NCBI RefSeq assembly: GCF_900009265.2
Contig: NZ_LR735018.1
Coordinates: 237,218-301,217, forward strand
From: Planktothrix paucivesiculata PCC 9631
Lineage (GTDB): Bacteria; Cyanobacteriota; Cyanobacteriia; Cyanobacteriales; Microcoleaceae
Length of the DNA: 64,000 nt
Direction of reading: 5' to 3'
A model generated the notes under the pieces. That model was not told where the DNA came from, searched no databases, and worked only from the letters and a program-made list of their open reading frames with translations. Both the position numbers and the translations under genes were made by a program. Below are positions 15,241-23,838 of the stretch, piece after piece. Numbering within the stretch: the first letter of the stretch is position 1; the number at the start of each line of letters is the position of its first letter.

Positions 15241-17394
15241 ATGGTTAGTTTTTTACTTGAAGTGGGCACAGAAGAATTACCAGCAACCTTTGTTGAAACC
15301 GCCATTCAACAGTGGAAACAGAAAATTCCTGCTAGTCTCAAAGAACAGTTTTTAAGCGTTGAGTCGGTTCAAGTTTGGGGAACACCACGACGGTTAGCGG
15401 TCTTAATTGAGGGACTTCCTAGCCACCAACCTGACCGCGAAGAAGAAATAAAAGGCCCTCCAGCGTCTACGGCTTTTAAAGATGGAAAACCCACTCCGGC
15501 GGCGGAAGGATTTATTAAAAAACAGGGCGTGACCTTAGAAGATTTAGAAATTCGTCCCACTCCTAAAGGAGATTTTGTATTTGTTTTAAAGAAAATTCCC
15601 GGTCGATTAACGGCGGAAATTTTAGCCGAATTAACATCAGAATGGATTACTAAATTAGAAGGTAAAAGGTTTATGCGTTGGGGGGATGGGGAGTTGAAAT
15701 TTCCCCGGCCAATTCGCTGGTTAATTTCATTATTAGATGATCAGGTTTTACCTGTTACCTTAGTTAGTGGTTCGGAAGTAGTTAAAAGCGATCGCATTTC
15801 CCACGGACATCGGGTTTTACATCCTGAACCCATCTCTATTTCCCATGCTAAAACCTATGCTGAATCTCTGAAAAAAGCCTTTGTTCAAGTTGACCCCCAG
15901 GAACGAATTGGGACTATTCAAAAAGAAGTTAAAATCGCGGCGAATAGTGTGGGGGGAAAGGCCGAAATTCCTGAAGATTTATTGGCAGAAGTGGTTAATT
16001 TAGTGGAATGGCCGACGGCCGTTGTCGGAACCTTTGATCAGGAATTTTTAGATTTACCCGCAGAGGTGATTAAAACCGTCATGGTGACGCATCAACGGTA
16101 TTTTCCGATATTAACAACGGAAACCCAAAATTCATCGCCTTTAAAGCCCTATTTTATCACGATTTCTAATGGAGATCCCGCTAAATCCGATTTAATTGCG
16201 GCGGGAAATGAAAGAGTAATTCGGGCAAGGTTAGCCGATGGACAATTTTTCTATAAATCCGATTTGAAAAATCCCTTAGAAAGCTATTTACCTTCCTTAG
16301 AAGCGGTAACTTTTCAAGAGGATTTAGGTTCAGTTCGGGATAAGGTAAATCGGATTACTAAAATTGCTAATTGGATTAGTGATCAACTTAATATTAGTGA
16401 ATCTGACCGCAGTTTAATTCAACGGGCTGCGTTATTATGTAAAGCTGATTTAGTTACCCAAATGGTCTATGAATTTCCCGAATTACAAGGAGTAATGGGG
16501 GAAAAATATGCCCGGAAAGGGGGAGAACCTGAAGCGGTAGGAACGGCGATTTTTGAACATTATTTACCCCGCAGTGCTACGGATAATTTACCCCAAACCC
16601 TAGTCGGTCAAGTGGTGGGTTTGGCGGATAAACTTGATACTTTAGTTAGTATTTTTGGCTTGGGAATGTTACCCACGGGTTCCTCCGATCCCTTTGCTTT
16701 GCGACGGGCGGCGAATGCGGTAGTTAATATTATTTGGGCGGCGGATTTACCCCTAAATTTATATCAACTTCTGAAACAAATTGCGGTGGATTTTGTGAAT
16801 AGTTTTCCTAATGCGATTTTAGGATTAAATCATGAATTATATGATTTTTTCCTGCAACGAATTAGAACTTTATTACAGGATGAAAAAGCGATTGATTATG
16901 ATTTGGTGAATGCAGTTTTAGGAGAAAATGATCTGGAATATCAGGAACGGGCGTTACAGGATTTATTAGATGTTCGAGATCGGGCTTTGTTCCTCCAAAC
17001 TATTCGTAAAGATGGCAGTTTAAACCAAATTTATGAAACGGTTAATCGTTCAACCCGTTTGGCAAAACAAGGGGAGTTAAATACCCTGGAATTGCAACCG
17101 GAAATGACAGTTGATCCTGAGTTATTTCAAAAGTCTTCAGAACGGGAATTCTATCAGGCTTTAGTACAGTTAGTTCCGAAAACAAAAGCCTCTCAAGCCA
17201 CAAGAAATTATCGTCAATTAGTGGAAGCCTTGGGGGAAATTACTCCCACGGTGAGCAGCTTTTTTGATGGCCCTGAAAGTGTTTTAGTAATGGATGATGA
17301 TTCCAATATTCAACGCAATCGTTTGAATTTATTGGGATTATTAAGAAATCATGCCCGGGTTTTAGCGGATTTTGGGGCAATTGTTAAAAGTTAA
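15241..17394 (+). CDS. glyS: Glycyl-tRNA synthetase beta subunit
   Basis: The 717-residue product is the beta chain of the alpha2-beta2 glycyl-tRNA synthetase, which charges tRNA-Gly with glycine. It opens with [17 protein letters not shown], the family hallmark, and contains the [14 protein letters not shown] and [11 protein letters not shown] blocks. An HD-like central part ([21 protein letters not shown]) and a C-terminal anticodon-binding helical region also fit the family. The start at 15241 matches the family opening; an upstream in-frame extension to 15193 is unlike the family. The alpha subunit gene is not in this window. Confidence 0.97.
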   Translation: MVSFLLEVGTEELPATFVETAIQQWKQKIPASLKEQFLSVESVQVWGTPRRLAVLIEGLPSHQPDREEEIKGPPASTAFKDGKPTPAAEGFIKKQGVTLEDLEIRPTPKGDFVFVLKKIPGRLTAEILAELTSEWITKLEGKRFMRWGDGELKFPRPIRWLISLLDDQVLPVTLVSGSEVVKSDRISHGHRVLHPEPISISHAKTYAESLKKAFVQVDPQERIGTIQKEVKIAANSVGGKAEIPEDLLAEVVNLVEWPTAVVGTFDQEFLDLPAEVIKTVMVTHQRYFPILTTETQNSSPLKPYFITISNGDPAKSDLIAAGNERVIRARLADGQFFYKSDLKNPLESYLPSLEAVTFQEDLGSVRDKVNRITKIANWISDQLNISESDRSLIQRAALLCKADLVTQMVYEFPELQGVMGEKYARKGGEPEAVGTAIFEHYLPRSATDNLPQTLVGQVVGLADKLDTLVSIFGLGMLPTGSSDPFALRRAANAVVNIIWAADLPLNLYQLLKQIAVDFVNSFPNAILGLNHELYDFFLQRIRTLLQDEKAIDYDLVNAVLGENDLEYQERALQDLLDVRDRALFLQTIRKDGSLNQIYETVNRSTRLAKQGELNTLELQPEMTVDPELFQKSSEREFYQALVQLVPKTKASQATRNYRQLVEALGEITPTVSSFFDGPESVLVMDDDSNIQRNRLNLLGLLRNHARVLADFGAIVKS

Positions 17395-17520
17395 GGGCGA
17401 TCGCAATATCATACAAGAGGCAATAGGGAATGGGCAATGGGCAATAGGTAATAGGTTATGGGCAGCTTTTAGCTTTCAAGAATGTCTTAATAGATGCGGC
17501 AACTGCTATTAAGATTCCCC

Positions 17521-17549
17521 TTGACAAGAAAATTGTTTCGGTTTATTAT
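17521..17549 (+). promoter_or_regulatory. Promoter for the CRISPR array
   Basis: TTGACA (17521-17526) and TATTAT (17544-17549) are separated by exactly 17 bases. Transcription would start near 17556 and give a leader transcript of about 200 bases before the first repeat. A second TTGACA at 17611 has a TATACT only 11 bases away and is a poorer match. Confidence 0.6.
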
Positions 17550-17551
17550 GA

Positions 17552-17599
17552 TTTTCGTGAACCTAAGCGGGGGCGAAATCCTGGGGGGGTTCACGAAAA
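17552..17599. repeat. Inverted repeat TTTTCGTGAACC / GGTTCACGAAAA in the CRISPR leader
   Basis: A perfect 12-base inverted repeat (17552-17563 with 17588-17599) encloses a 24-base G-rich loop directly at and after the predicted transcription start. A third copy of the right arm stands alone at 17699-17710. It may be a protein-binding site or an RNA hairpin at the start of the precursor crRNA. Confidence 0.75.
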
Positions 17600-17753
17600 A
17601 CGCTAGAACCTTGACAAATCAATAGTTTATACTTTTGGGTCTGGTTAGTTATTGATAATCTATTTCAATAATGAGGGCCCAAATGAGGTAATTTTTGAGG
17701 TTCACGAAAATGGGCTTCAGAATCACCGCCCCATAAGGCTTTCAAACGGCAGA

Positions 17754-18840
17754 GTTTCAATTAAAATAATCCCGCTTGCGGGACTGAAACGGATTTTTTT
17801 CCTAGTGTTGCACCCTGCCAAGGGGGGGGTAAACCGGTTTCAATTAAAATAATCCCGCTTGCGGGACTGAAACAAAAAGTAAGAGACTTAGAAAAACATC
17901 AGTAATAAATGTTTCAATTAAAATAATCCCGCTTGCGGGACTGAAACCCGCAATCAAGGGAATTTGGGGATAACAACCCTACTATCGTTTCAATTAAAAT
18001 AATCCCGCTTGCGGGACTGAAACTCCTAGCCGGGGAATCAAAAATTGAATCGACTCGTTTGTTTCAATTAAAATAATCCCGCTTGCGGGACTGAAACACA
18101 TCAGCTACGACACTTCTACCAATGAGCTTGGGGTTTCAATTAAAATAATCCCGCTTGCGGGACTGAAACAGAGCAATCGTTCCCTGAGTGCCGATGGCTG
18201 GCATCAGGTTTCAATTAAAATAATCCCGCTTGCGGGACTGAAACTATATGAAGGTATATTATCCCAGTCCGAACTTCCAAGGTTTCAATTAAAATAATCC
18301 CGCTTGCGGGACTGAAACGACTTTTCATAAAGTAGAGGGTTGCTGTTAGCATTCCGAAAGTTTCAATTAAAATAATCCCGCTTGCGGGACTGAAACTTAA
18401 AAGTTGATTTTGCTTGCTCAATCAACAATAGTTTCAATTAAAATAATCCCGCTTGCGGGACTGAAACTTATGAAACCCAAAGGAATCCTAGATTACATTC
18501 ACCGTTTCAATTAAAATAATCCCGCTTGCGGGACTGAAACAAATCTATCCATCAGAACAGCCTACTTTTTTAGAGGTTTCAATTAAAATAATCCCGCTTG
18601 CGGGACTGAAACTCAGCTTAGATTGATAAATCCGTATTTTTACGCTGTTCTGTTTCAATTAAAATAATCCCGCTTGCGGGACTGAAACGGAACTATAGGG
18701 AGGGAGATTTTATCAGCAAATGCGAATAGAGGTTTCAATTAAAATAATCCCGCTTGCGGGACTGAAACGGATTATCAAAGGAATAATCATTAACAACATG
18801 ATCATAAGTTTCAATTAAAATAATCCCGCTTGCGGGACTG
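17754..18840 (+). CRISPR. CRISPR array, 15 repeats and 14 spacers, no adjacent cas genes
   Basis: Fourteen identical 37-base repeats (first at 17754-17790, last full one at 18732-18768) and a 15th cut to 33 bases (18808-18840) alternate with 14 different spacers of 34-46 bases. The repeat starts GTTTCAATTAAAATAATCCC and ends GCTTGCGGGACTGAAAC. It contains the hairpin TCCCGC-TT-GCGGGA, leaving a short tail CTGAAAC. A Cas6-type cut at the hairpin base would give the 8-base tag ACTGAAAC. The truncated last repeat marks the old end at the right, and the promoter and leader lie at the left, so transcription is rightward. The repeat resembles type I/III cyanobacterial arrays. No cas gene is in the window, so subtype cannot be fixed. 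Confidence 0.98.
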
Positions 18841-18841
18841 T

Positions 18842-19264
18842 TTAACTAATGACTGATGACTGATTCAAATATCGTTCAATTAACACAATCGCAACAATAT
18901 CATCAATCGGACGGGGTGGGGTTCGCATTCCCTTGGGAATCAAACGAGTTAAACCCTTGGGGGGATAAAGTTGCCAATAGCGATCGCGCGCTTCTAAAGT
19001 AGAATATCGTTCATTCACTTGAAGAATAGATAAGGATTTCGGTAAAATTTCCGTGAGTTTTTGTTTCCACATTTTGGAAGTGGTTTGATCTCCCATCACC
19101 ACTATTTCAATTGTAAATTGTTGACAAAGAGATTCAATGATTGTAGGAACATCCGCCGCCAAAATCACCTGATGATAATATAACTGGGAATCATTACCCA
19201 TCACCGCAATTCCACATTTTTCTCGACCGGGATCAAACCCCAAAATCATTTTATTTTTTGTCAT
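18842..19264 (-). CDS. RuvX/YqgF-like RNase H-fold protein
   Basis: The 140-residue product resembles the RuvX/YqgF family (Holliday-junction-resolvase-like, RNase H fold). The first strand ILGFDPGREKCGIAV carries Asp11, then come VVMGDQTTSK, NERYSTLEARDRYW with Glu85, and RPIDDIVAIVLIERYL with the final Asp. All expected acidic positions are present, although the sequence is more divergent than canonical RuvX; cyanobacteria carry such second homologues. The stop codon begins two bases from the truncated last CRISPR repeat. The C-terminal residues QSSVIS come from an AGTCATCAGTCATTAG-like short repeat. Function is uncertain: RNA processing or DNA repair. Confidence 0.8.
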   Translation of the reverse strand: MTKNKMILGFDPGREKCGIAVMGNDSQLYYHQVILAADVPTIIESLCQQFTIEIVVMGDQTTSKMWKQKLTEILPKSLSILQVNERYSTLEARDRYWQLYPPKGLTRLIPKGMRTPPRPIDDIVAIVLIERYLNQSSVIS

Positions 19265-19333
19265 TTTATTGAATAGAATCTGATTGAGAGTAAGGGAATA
19301 CCGGAATAGGGAACAGGAAGGTTTTTTATCATT

Positions 19334-20941
19334 TTATTGGATATAATCAGATTGGGAAGTAGAATTTTTTATATTATTCTGCATTTCAGTTGATGGATTT
19401 TCTGATGGATTAGAATTATTAAACTGTTCCTGTTGTCGGGTACTAAATATTACTTCCCCATTGCGAAGTGCTAATAAATCCAATCTTAACGGCCCAATAG
19501 TATAGGCATCTTCGGCGGCGATCGCTTGAATTTCTAGGGGTTGACTATGATCTTGAACTTGTTGGAAAAAACGAATTAAAGTATCCATTCTATCATTGCC
19601 AATTTGTACTGTTCCCCCCACAACCCCAACAAAACGGGCTCGAAAACTAGACGCATCCAAAAGTTGTTGCATTTGTTTTCTTAATTGATCATGAGATAAA
19701 GTTGAAGGATTCAAGGTTGTGCCCGCAATAATTTCCCCCGTTGTAAATAATAATTGATTCGGTTCAGCTTTAGTAAAAACCGAGACTTTAGTTTCCCCGA
19801 CTAAATAATTAGCCGCCGAAATCACTTGTACCACATAATCTCGACCATCATCAATTTGATTAATTAAATCTTCAACTTCTGCTTTTGTAATTTGAATCAC
19901 CCGGGCTTGATCGACCTTGATATTTCCTAATTGTACAGACTCAATGGCATAATTATTAGCTTCTTTTAAAAGCGTATTAACCGCTTGAATAGAGGTTGTA
20001 GGGTTACTAATTCTGACTAAGCCACTCGATAAAACCTGCCCTCGTTCTAAAACTACACTGCCTTCTCGTAACAATTGAAAATCCCGCCCAATCAGTTCAA
20101 CCTGTTGACTTAAAACTTGTTTTTGCTGTTCTAACTTTTTCTGTTCTATTTCTAATTCTTCCAGTCGAGATTCGCGTTTAGCAATAATTTGATCCTGTTC
20201 AGTAATCCGGTTTTCCTGTTGTTCAAGTTCCTGATCCTGCTGTTTCATTTCTTGATCGCGTTTGCCAATTTCCTGATCCCGTTTCACAATTTCGCGATCG
20301 CGATTGCGAATTTGTGCCTTAACTTGTTCCTGTTGCTGAATCAGGTTTCGACGTTCCGTTCTCAGTTTTTGAATTTCTGATTGTAAACTTTGTTTTTGTT
20401 GAAACACCACTTGGAGTCGATCTTCTCTATTTTTGAGTTCAGCTTCCGTTGCGGTGCGGGCTACTTGAATCTCGCGTAATTTTTTCTGAAGATCTCCTAA
20501 TTGATTTTGAGTTTTTTCTAATTCTTTTGATGTTCTAATGGCTTCAGATTGAGCAATTTGTAAGGATTGATTAATCGTATTTAACTGCGCCATGGCGGTG
20601 TTAATTTCCATTTTAGCCCGGGCTAAATCCTTTTCTGCCCGTTTTTTTTCATCTTCCGCCCGAGTTAAATCTTTCCGAGCATCATTCAATCGAGTTTGAA
20701 TTTGATCAATCTGAAACACACCTCGACGCAGGGGTTTACTCGAAGCAAATAAAATCCCCAAGGTCAATGCCGAAAGCACACTGCCTGTTAAAATAGTCAC
20801 AACCATAGCAGTGTTGCGGGGGCGGAGATTAAATAAACTCAACCTGGCTTTTCCCACTTTAGTTCCAAGGCGATCGCTAACTGTCGCAATCACACCTCCT
20901 AAAACTAAGATGGATATAACCAGGATAATTCCTGCGGTCAT
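19334..20941 (-). CDS. DUF3084 membrane-anchored coiled-coil protein
   Basis: The 535-residue product fits the cyanobacterial DUF3084 family. The N-terminus has two hydrophobic segments (residues 2-22 and about 47-67) separated by a basic loop with RPRNTAMVV. A very long coiled coil (about 75-285) follows, with tandem KRDQEIGKRDQEMKQQDQE. The globular C-terminal half contains the ELIGRDFQLLREGSVVLERGQVL and RFVGVVGGTVQIGNDRM regions. The function is unknown; the layout suggests a scaffold on the membrane. It lies downstream of ntcA on the same strand, 182 bases away, and upstream of the RuvX-like gene. Confidence 0.85.
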   Translation of the reverse strand: MTAGIILVISILVLGGVIATVSDRLGTKVGKARLSLFNLRPRNTAMVVTILTGSVLSALTLGILFASSKPLRRGVFQIDQIQTRLNDARKDLTRAEDEKKRAEKDLARAKMEINTAMAQLNTINQSLQIAQSEAIRTSKELEKTQNQLGDLQKKLREIQVARTATEAELKNREDRLQVVFQQKQSLQSEIQKLRTERRNLIQQQEQVKAQIRNRDREIVKRDQEIGKRDQEMKQQDQELEQQENRITEQDQIIAKRESRLEELEIEQKKLEQQKQVLSQQVELIGRDFQLLREGSVVLERGQVLSSGLVRISNPTTSIQAVNTLLKEANNYAIESVQLGNIKVDQARVIQITKAEVEDLINQIDDGRDYVVQVISAANYLVGETKVSVFTKAEPNQLLFTTGEIIAGTTLNPSTLSHDQLRKQMQQLLDASSFRARFVGVVGGTVQIGNDRMDTLIRFFQQVQDHSQPLEIQAIAAEDAYTIGPLRLDLLALRNGEVIFSTRQQEQFNNSNPSENPSTEMQNNIKNSTSQSDYIQ

Positions 20942-21122
20942 AAGAAAAAGTTGGGAGACTGGAAACTCAGCATTTTAAGACCTGAGAATCCAAAAATTTA
21001 AGACTGTGGTTAATAGGGATTTAATCCCCTGTAATTTGCAGTTGGTTCAATTTTCTCTAATTATATCTATGGGTAGGTTTGCTAGATCTTCTTGAGGTCA
21101 ATCGAGGAAACCTACCTACAGA

Positions 21123-21788
21123 TTAAGTAAATTGTTGACTTAGGGTAACGGGATTATGGACTGTGATCTTTTTCTTATAAATTGAGATCATGTTTTTTTG
21201 CCGTAAATCTCCTAATAAACGGGTAACTGTAACTCGCGTGGAACCAATTGCTTCGGCGATCGCTTGATGGGAAAGTTTCAAATCAATCCGAATTCCATCT
21301 TTACCCGGTACACCAAAATCTCGACAAAGAATCAGCAGAAAACTAACTAATCTCGATCCCATATCTCGGTGAGCTAAGGTTTCAATCATCATCTCCGTTT
21401 GCAAAATCCGAGACGACAATCCCCGCAACATCACCATCGGCAATTCGGGATCGCTTTTCAGGGCTTTCTCCACCTGTTCAATCGGAACTGAGAGTAATTC
21501 TACAGAGGTAAAGGCGACGGCATGGTAAAACCGATCTGACCTATGACCTGTAATTAACGATAAAACACCAAATACACTATTTTCTCGCAGTAAAGCGACA
21601 GTAATTTCCTCTCCAGCTTCATAGACTCTGGATAATTTCACCGCACCTTTGATCAGAACATAGACGCGCTCCGCCGGATCGCCGGGAAAGAAGATCGTCT
21701 TACCCCGTTCAAAGCTTTCCACGACGGGAGGGAACGCCCCTCCGCCGATGCTGCGGAACACTTCTGCTAACGGTCTATCATACGTCAC
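21123..21788 (-). CDS. ntcA: Global nitrogen regulator NtcA
   Basis: The 221-residue product is NtcA, the CRP/FNR-family activator of nitrogen-assimilation genes in cyanobacteria, which binds 2-oxoglutarate. The sensor beta-barrel (about 20-125, [32 protein letters not shown]) is followed by the dimer helix and a winged helix-turn-helix. The recognition region [24 protein letters not shown] (about 173-196) is as in other NtcA proteins. The length is the family standard. A matching NtcA site lies 41 bases upstream of the start codon, indicating autoregulation. Confidence 0.98.
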   Translation of the reverse strand: MTYDRPLAEVFRSIGGGAFPPVVESFERGKTIFFPGDPAERVYVLIKGAVKLSRVYEAGEEITVALLRENSVFGVLSLITGHRSDRFYHAVAFTSVELLSVPIEQVEKALKSDPELPMVMLRGLSSRILQTEMMIETLAHRDMGSRLVSFLLILCRDFGVPGKDGIRIDLKLSHQAIAEAIGSTRVTVTRLLGDLRQKNMISIYKKKITVHNPVTLSQQFT

Positions 21789-21829
21789 GACCCGATCCCT
21801 TGCACTAACAATGCCCTAATATATCTTCC

Positions 21830-21843
21830 GTATTTCAGTTTAC
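21830..21843 (-). promoter_or_regulatory. NtcA-binding site (GTA-N8-TAC) upstream of ntcA
   Basis: The sequence GTATTTCAGTTTAC matches the NtcA consensus GTA-N8-TAC exactly and is symmetrical, so it reads equally on both strands. It lies 41 bases before the ntcA start and about 130 bases before fabI. A position so close to ntcA suggests NtcA acts at its own promoter; the downstream ATATATT could be the -10 element, although the spacing is shorter than in class II activated promoters. Confidence 0.7.
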
Positions 21844-21975
21844 GCTAATTACGCTAATTGCATCATTTATCTGTTTAATCGACCGATGATTGTCCGATCA
21901 ATGTTTTATCCCCGGTAGAAATGAGTAAATCCATGGCTTTGATTAGGATACCAATTGCTTATAGAATAATCTATT

Positions 21976-22752
21976 ATGCTAAATTTGAACGGAAAAAACG
22001 CACTTGTTACCGGCATTGCCAATAATCGCTCCATTGCGTGGGGCATTGCCCAACAGCTTCACCAAGCTGGAGCTAATCTTGGAATCACCTACCTTCCTGA
22101 TGAGAAAGGTCGTTTTGAAAAAAAGGTGCAAGAATTAGTTGAACCCCTCAACCCTAGTTTATTTCTGCCCTGTGATGTCCAGAATGATGCTCAAATTGAG
22201 GAGTTATTTACCGCCATCCGTGACCAATGGGGACGAATTGATATTCTGATCCATTGTCTGGCTTTCGCGGGAAAGGAGGAACTTTCTGGGGACTTTAGCA
22301 ATGTATCTCGGGCCGGATTTACTCGCGCCCTGGATATTAGTGCCTATTCTCTAGTTCAACTGAGTGCGGCGGCTAAACCTTTGATGACCCAGGGCGGTAG
22401 TATTGTCACCCTGACCTATCTGGGCGGTGTGCGAGTGATTCCTAATTATAATGTGATGGGAATTGCTAAGGCAGCCCTAGAAATGAATGTTCGTTACCTG
22501 GCGGCGGAGTTGGGGCCCTTGGGGGTTCGGGTAAACGGGATTTCGGCTGGCCCGATTCGTACCCTAGCATCTTCGGCCGTGGGTGGGATTTTAGACATGA
22601 TCCATCACGTTGAGGAAATCGCCCCCCTAAAACGGACGGTGACTCAAACGGAAGTGGGTAATGCGGCGGCATTTCTCTGTAGCGATTTATCCAGTGGCAT
22701 TACGGGTCAAATTCTGTATGTCGATTCGGGTTATTGCATCATGGGAATGTAA
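21976..22752 (+). CDS. fabI: Enoyl-[acyl-carrier-protein] reductase (NADH)
   Basis: The 258-residue product is FabI, which carries out the last reduction in each cycle of type II fatty acid synthesis. It is an unusual short-chain dehydrogenase with the dinucleotide site VTGIANNRSIAWGIA and the catalytic pair in the form Y-x6-K: Tyr in NYNVMGIAKAALE with Lys in the same block. The end SDLSSGITGQILYVDSGYCIMGM is characteristic. The gene is divergent from ntcA and shares its 187-base promoter region. It is followed by tandem AATTACG repeats. Confidence 0.96.
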   Translation: MLNLNGKNALVTGIANNRSIAWGIAQQLHQAGANLGITYLPDEKGRFEKKVQELVEPLNPSLFLPCDVQNDAQIEELFTAIRDQWGRIDILIHCLAFAGKEELSGDFSNVSRAGFTRALDISAYSLVQLSAAAKPLMTQGGSIVTLTYLGGVRVIPNYNVMGIAKAALEMNVRYLAAELGPLGVRVNGISAGPIRTLASSAVGGILDMIHHVEEIAPLKRTVTQTEVGNAAAFLCSDLSSGITGQILYVDSGYCIMGM

Positions 22753-22758
22753 TCTGCA

Positions 22759-22825
22759 AATTACGAATTACGAATTACGAATTACGATTAATTCTTAACT
22801 CTTAATTCGTAATTAATCAATTACG
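22759..22825. repeat. Heptanucleotide repeats (AATTACG) between fabI and hisB
   Basis: Four perfect tandem AATTACG units (22759-22786) are followed by an inverted unit CGTAATT (22808-22814) and another direct unit (22819-22825). The mixture of direct and inverted copies can form a hairpin. The last unit ends immediately before an ATG in frame with hisB at 22826. Confidence 0.85.
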
Positions 22826-22849
22826 ATGTTTTGTAATCAATTAATTATT

Positions 22850-23491
22850 ATGCAAATTACCGATCGCCCTTCTATTAATACTGCAAATTCTAATGATCTA
22901 CTCCCGAGAATTGCCACGGTATACCGAAAAACCGGGGAAACGGAGGTTAATGTCACGGTTAATTTAGATGGAACTGGAGTCTGTAAGGTTTGTACAGGAG
23001 TTCCCTTTTTAGATCATATGTTGCATCAAATTTCGTCCCATGGCTTAATTGATTTAGAAATTCAAGCCACGGGAGATATTGAAATTGATGATCATCATAC
23101 TAATGAAGATGTGGGAATTACATTAGGTTTGGCTTTAGCTAAGGCTTTAGGCGATCGCAAAGGAATTGTCCGGTTTGGTCATTTTATTGCCCCTTTAGAT
23201 GAAGCCTTAGTGCAGGTGGCGTTAGATTTTTCCGGTCGTCCTCACCTCACCTATAGTTTAGAAATTCCGACCCAACGAGTGGGAACATACGATACTCAAT
23301 TAGTCCGAGAATTCTTTGTGGCTATTGTTAATAATAGTCAACTAACATTGCATTTACGTCAATTAGATGGAATCAATTCCCATCATATTATTGAAGCCGG
23401 GTTTAAAGCCTTTGCTAGAGCTTTAAGAATGGCGGTAGAAATTGATTCCCGTCGAGCAAATACTATCCCCAGTTCCAAAGGGGTTTTGTGA
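22850..23491 (+). CDS. hisB: Imidazoleglycerol-phosphate dehydratase
   Basis: The 213-residue product performs the sixth step of histidine synthesis, dehydrating imidazoleglycerol phosphate to imidazoleacetol phosphate. The manganese-binding His clusters are present: [28 protein letters not shown] and the second-half [18 protein letters not shown]. It is monofunctional, without the phosphatase domain of enteric HisB. I chose Met at 22850 because homologues begin close to this point; the ATG at 22826 would add eight residues from repeat-adjacent sequence. No strong ribosome binding site discriminates between them. Confidence 0.96.
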   Translation: MQITDRPSINTANSNDLLPRIATVYRKTGETEVNVTVNLDGTGVCKVCTGVPFLDHMLHQISSHGLIDLEIQATGDIEIDDHHTNEDVGITLGLALAKALGDRKGIVRFGHFIAPLDEALVQVALDFSGRPHLTYSLEIPTQRVGTYDTQLVREFFVAIVNNSQLTLHLRQLDGINSHHIIEAGFKAFARALRMAVEIDSRRANTIPSSKGVL

Positions 23492-23508
23492 TTTTTTCTG
23501 ATCACCTC

Positions 23509-23556
23509 GTTGTTGCGCTTTAGCGCATCTACCCAGAGTAATACCAGCGCAACAAT
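23509..23556. repeat. Dispersed GCGCTTTAGCGC / GCGCAACAA repeat, copy 2
   Basis: GTTGTTGCGCTTTAGCGCA (23509-23527) is followed by the complementary arm AGCGCAACAA (about 23546-23555), so the two can pair. It lies between convergent genes and may serve as a bidirectional terminator. Confidence 0.55.
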
Positions 23557-23568
23557 GAATTGTTTTAT

Positions 23569-23838
23569 CTACAAATACTGCTGTAACATTTGTTCCAACT
23601 GCATAACCGACATTCGGGGTGAAGGACGGGGAATAGGTTGGTCTGGTTCACCGGATTTAAACAGAACAGGAATAGAATATTGATAGGCTTGAAACCAATC
23701 TTCCCGGGTGGTAATGTCTCTAATTTCTAATTGAAATTCTCCTGATTTTTGGGATGAGGTTTGAATTTTTTCCAATTTTTCTTGCAGTCCTTCGCATAAA
23801 TGACAGCCCGGTTTACTGTATAAAATCAGTGTAATCAT
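23569..23838 (-). CDS. Glutaredoxin-like protein (DUF836 type)
   Basis: The 89-residue product opens [21 protein letters not shown], a thioredoxin-fold start with a CxxC pair (Cys11 and Cys14). It continues with [24 protein letters not shown], including the cis-Pro loop (SIPVL), typical of small glutaredoxin-like proteins. It likely performs thiol-disulfide exchange in the cytoplasm. Its ATG overlaps the stop of the large GGDEF-EAL gene by four bases (ATGA), so the two are translationally coupled. Confidence 0.88.
   Translation of the reverse strand: MITLILYSKPGCHLCEGLQEKLEKIQTSSQKSGEFQLEIRDITTREDWFQAYQYSIPVLFKSGEPDQPIPRPSPRMSVMQLEQMLQQYL

Larger units (their letters stand above)
17395..17753. 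other. CRISPR leader region
   Basis: No credible gene lies between glyS and the first CRISPR repeat. The left part has degenerate heptads of GGGCAAT type (about 17417-17450). The right part has a good sigma-70 promoter (17521-17549) and three copies of GGTTCACGAAAA, one inverted and two direct (17552-17563, 17588-17599, 17699-17710). The last copy ends 43 bases before the first repeat. Promoter position and AT content fit a leader for an array transcribed rightward. Confidence 0.7.

Noticed and set aside
17611-17633. TTGACA with TATACT as a second CRISPR promoter
   Set aside because: Only 11 bases separate the two boxes, so the better 17-base pair at 17521-17549 is preferred.
17652-17852. 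66-codon frame in the CRISPR leader and first repeats
   Set aside because: It runs through the CRISPR repeat and spacer, so the frame is accidental.
18215-18421. Minus-strand frame of 68 codons across the array
   Set aside because: Its repeated residues (FSPASGIILIET) are simply the translated CRISPR repeat.
17395-20941. Search for cas genes beside the array
   Set aside because: Neighbouring genes are glyS, a RuvX-like protein and a DUF3084 protein. None carries Cas1, Cas2, Cas6 or effector features.
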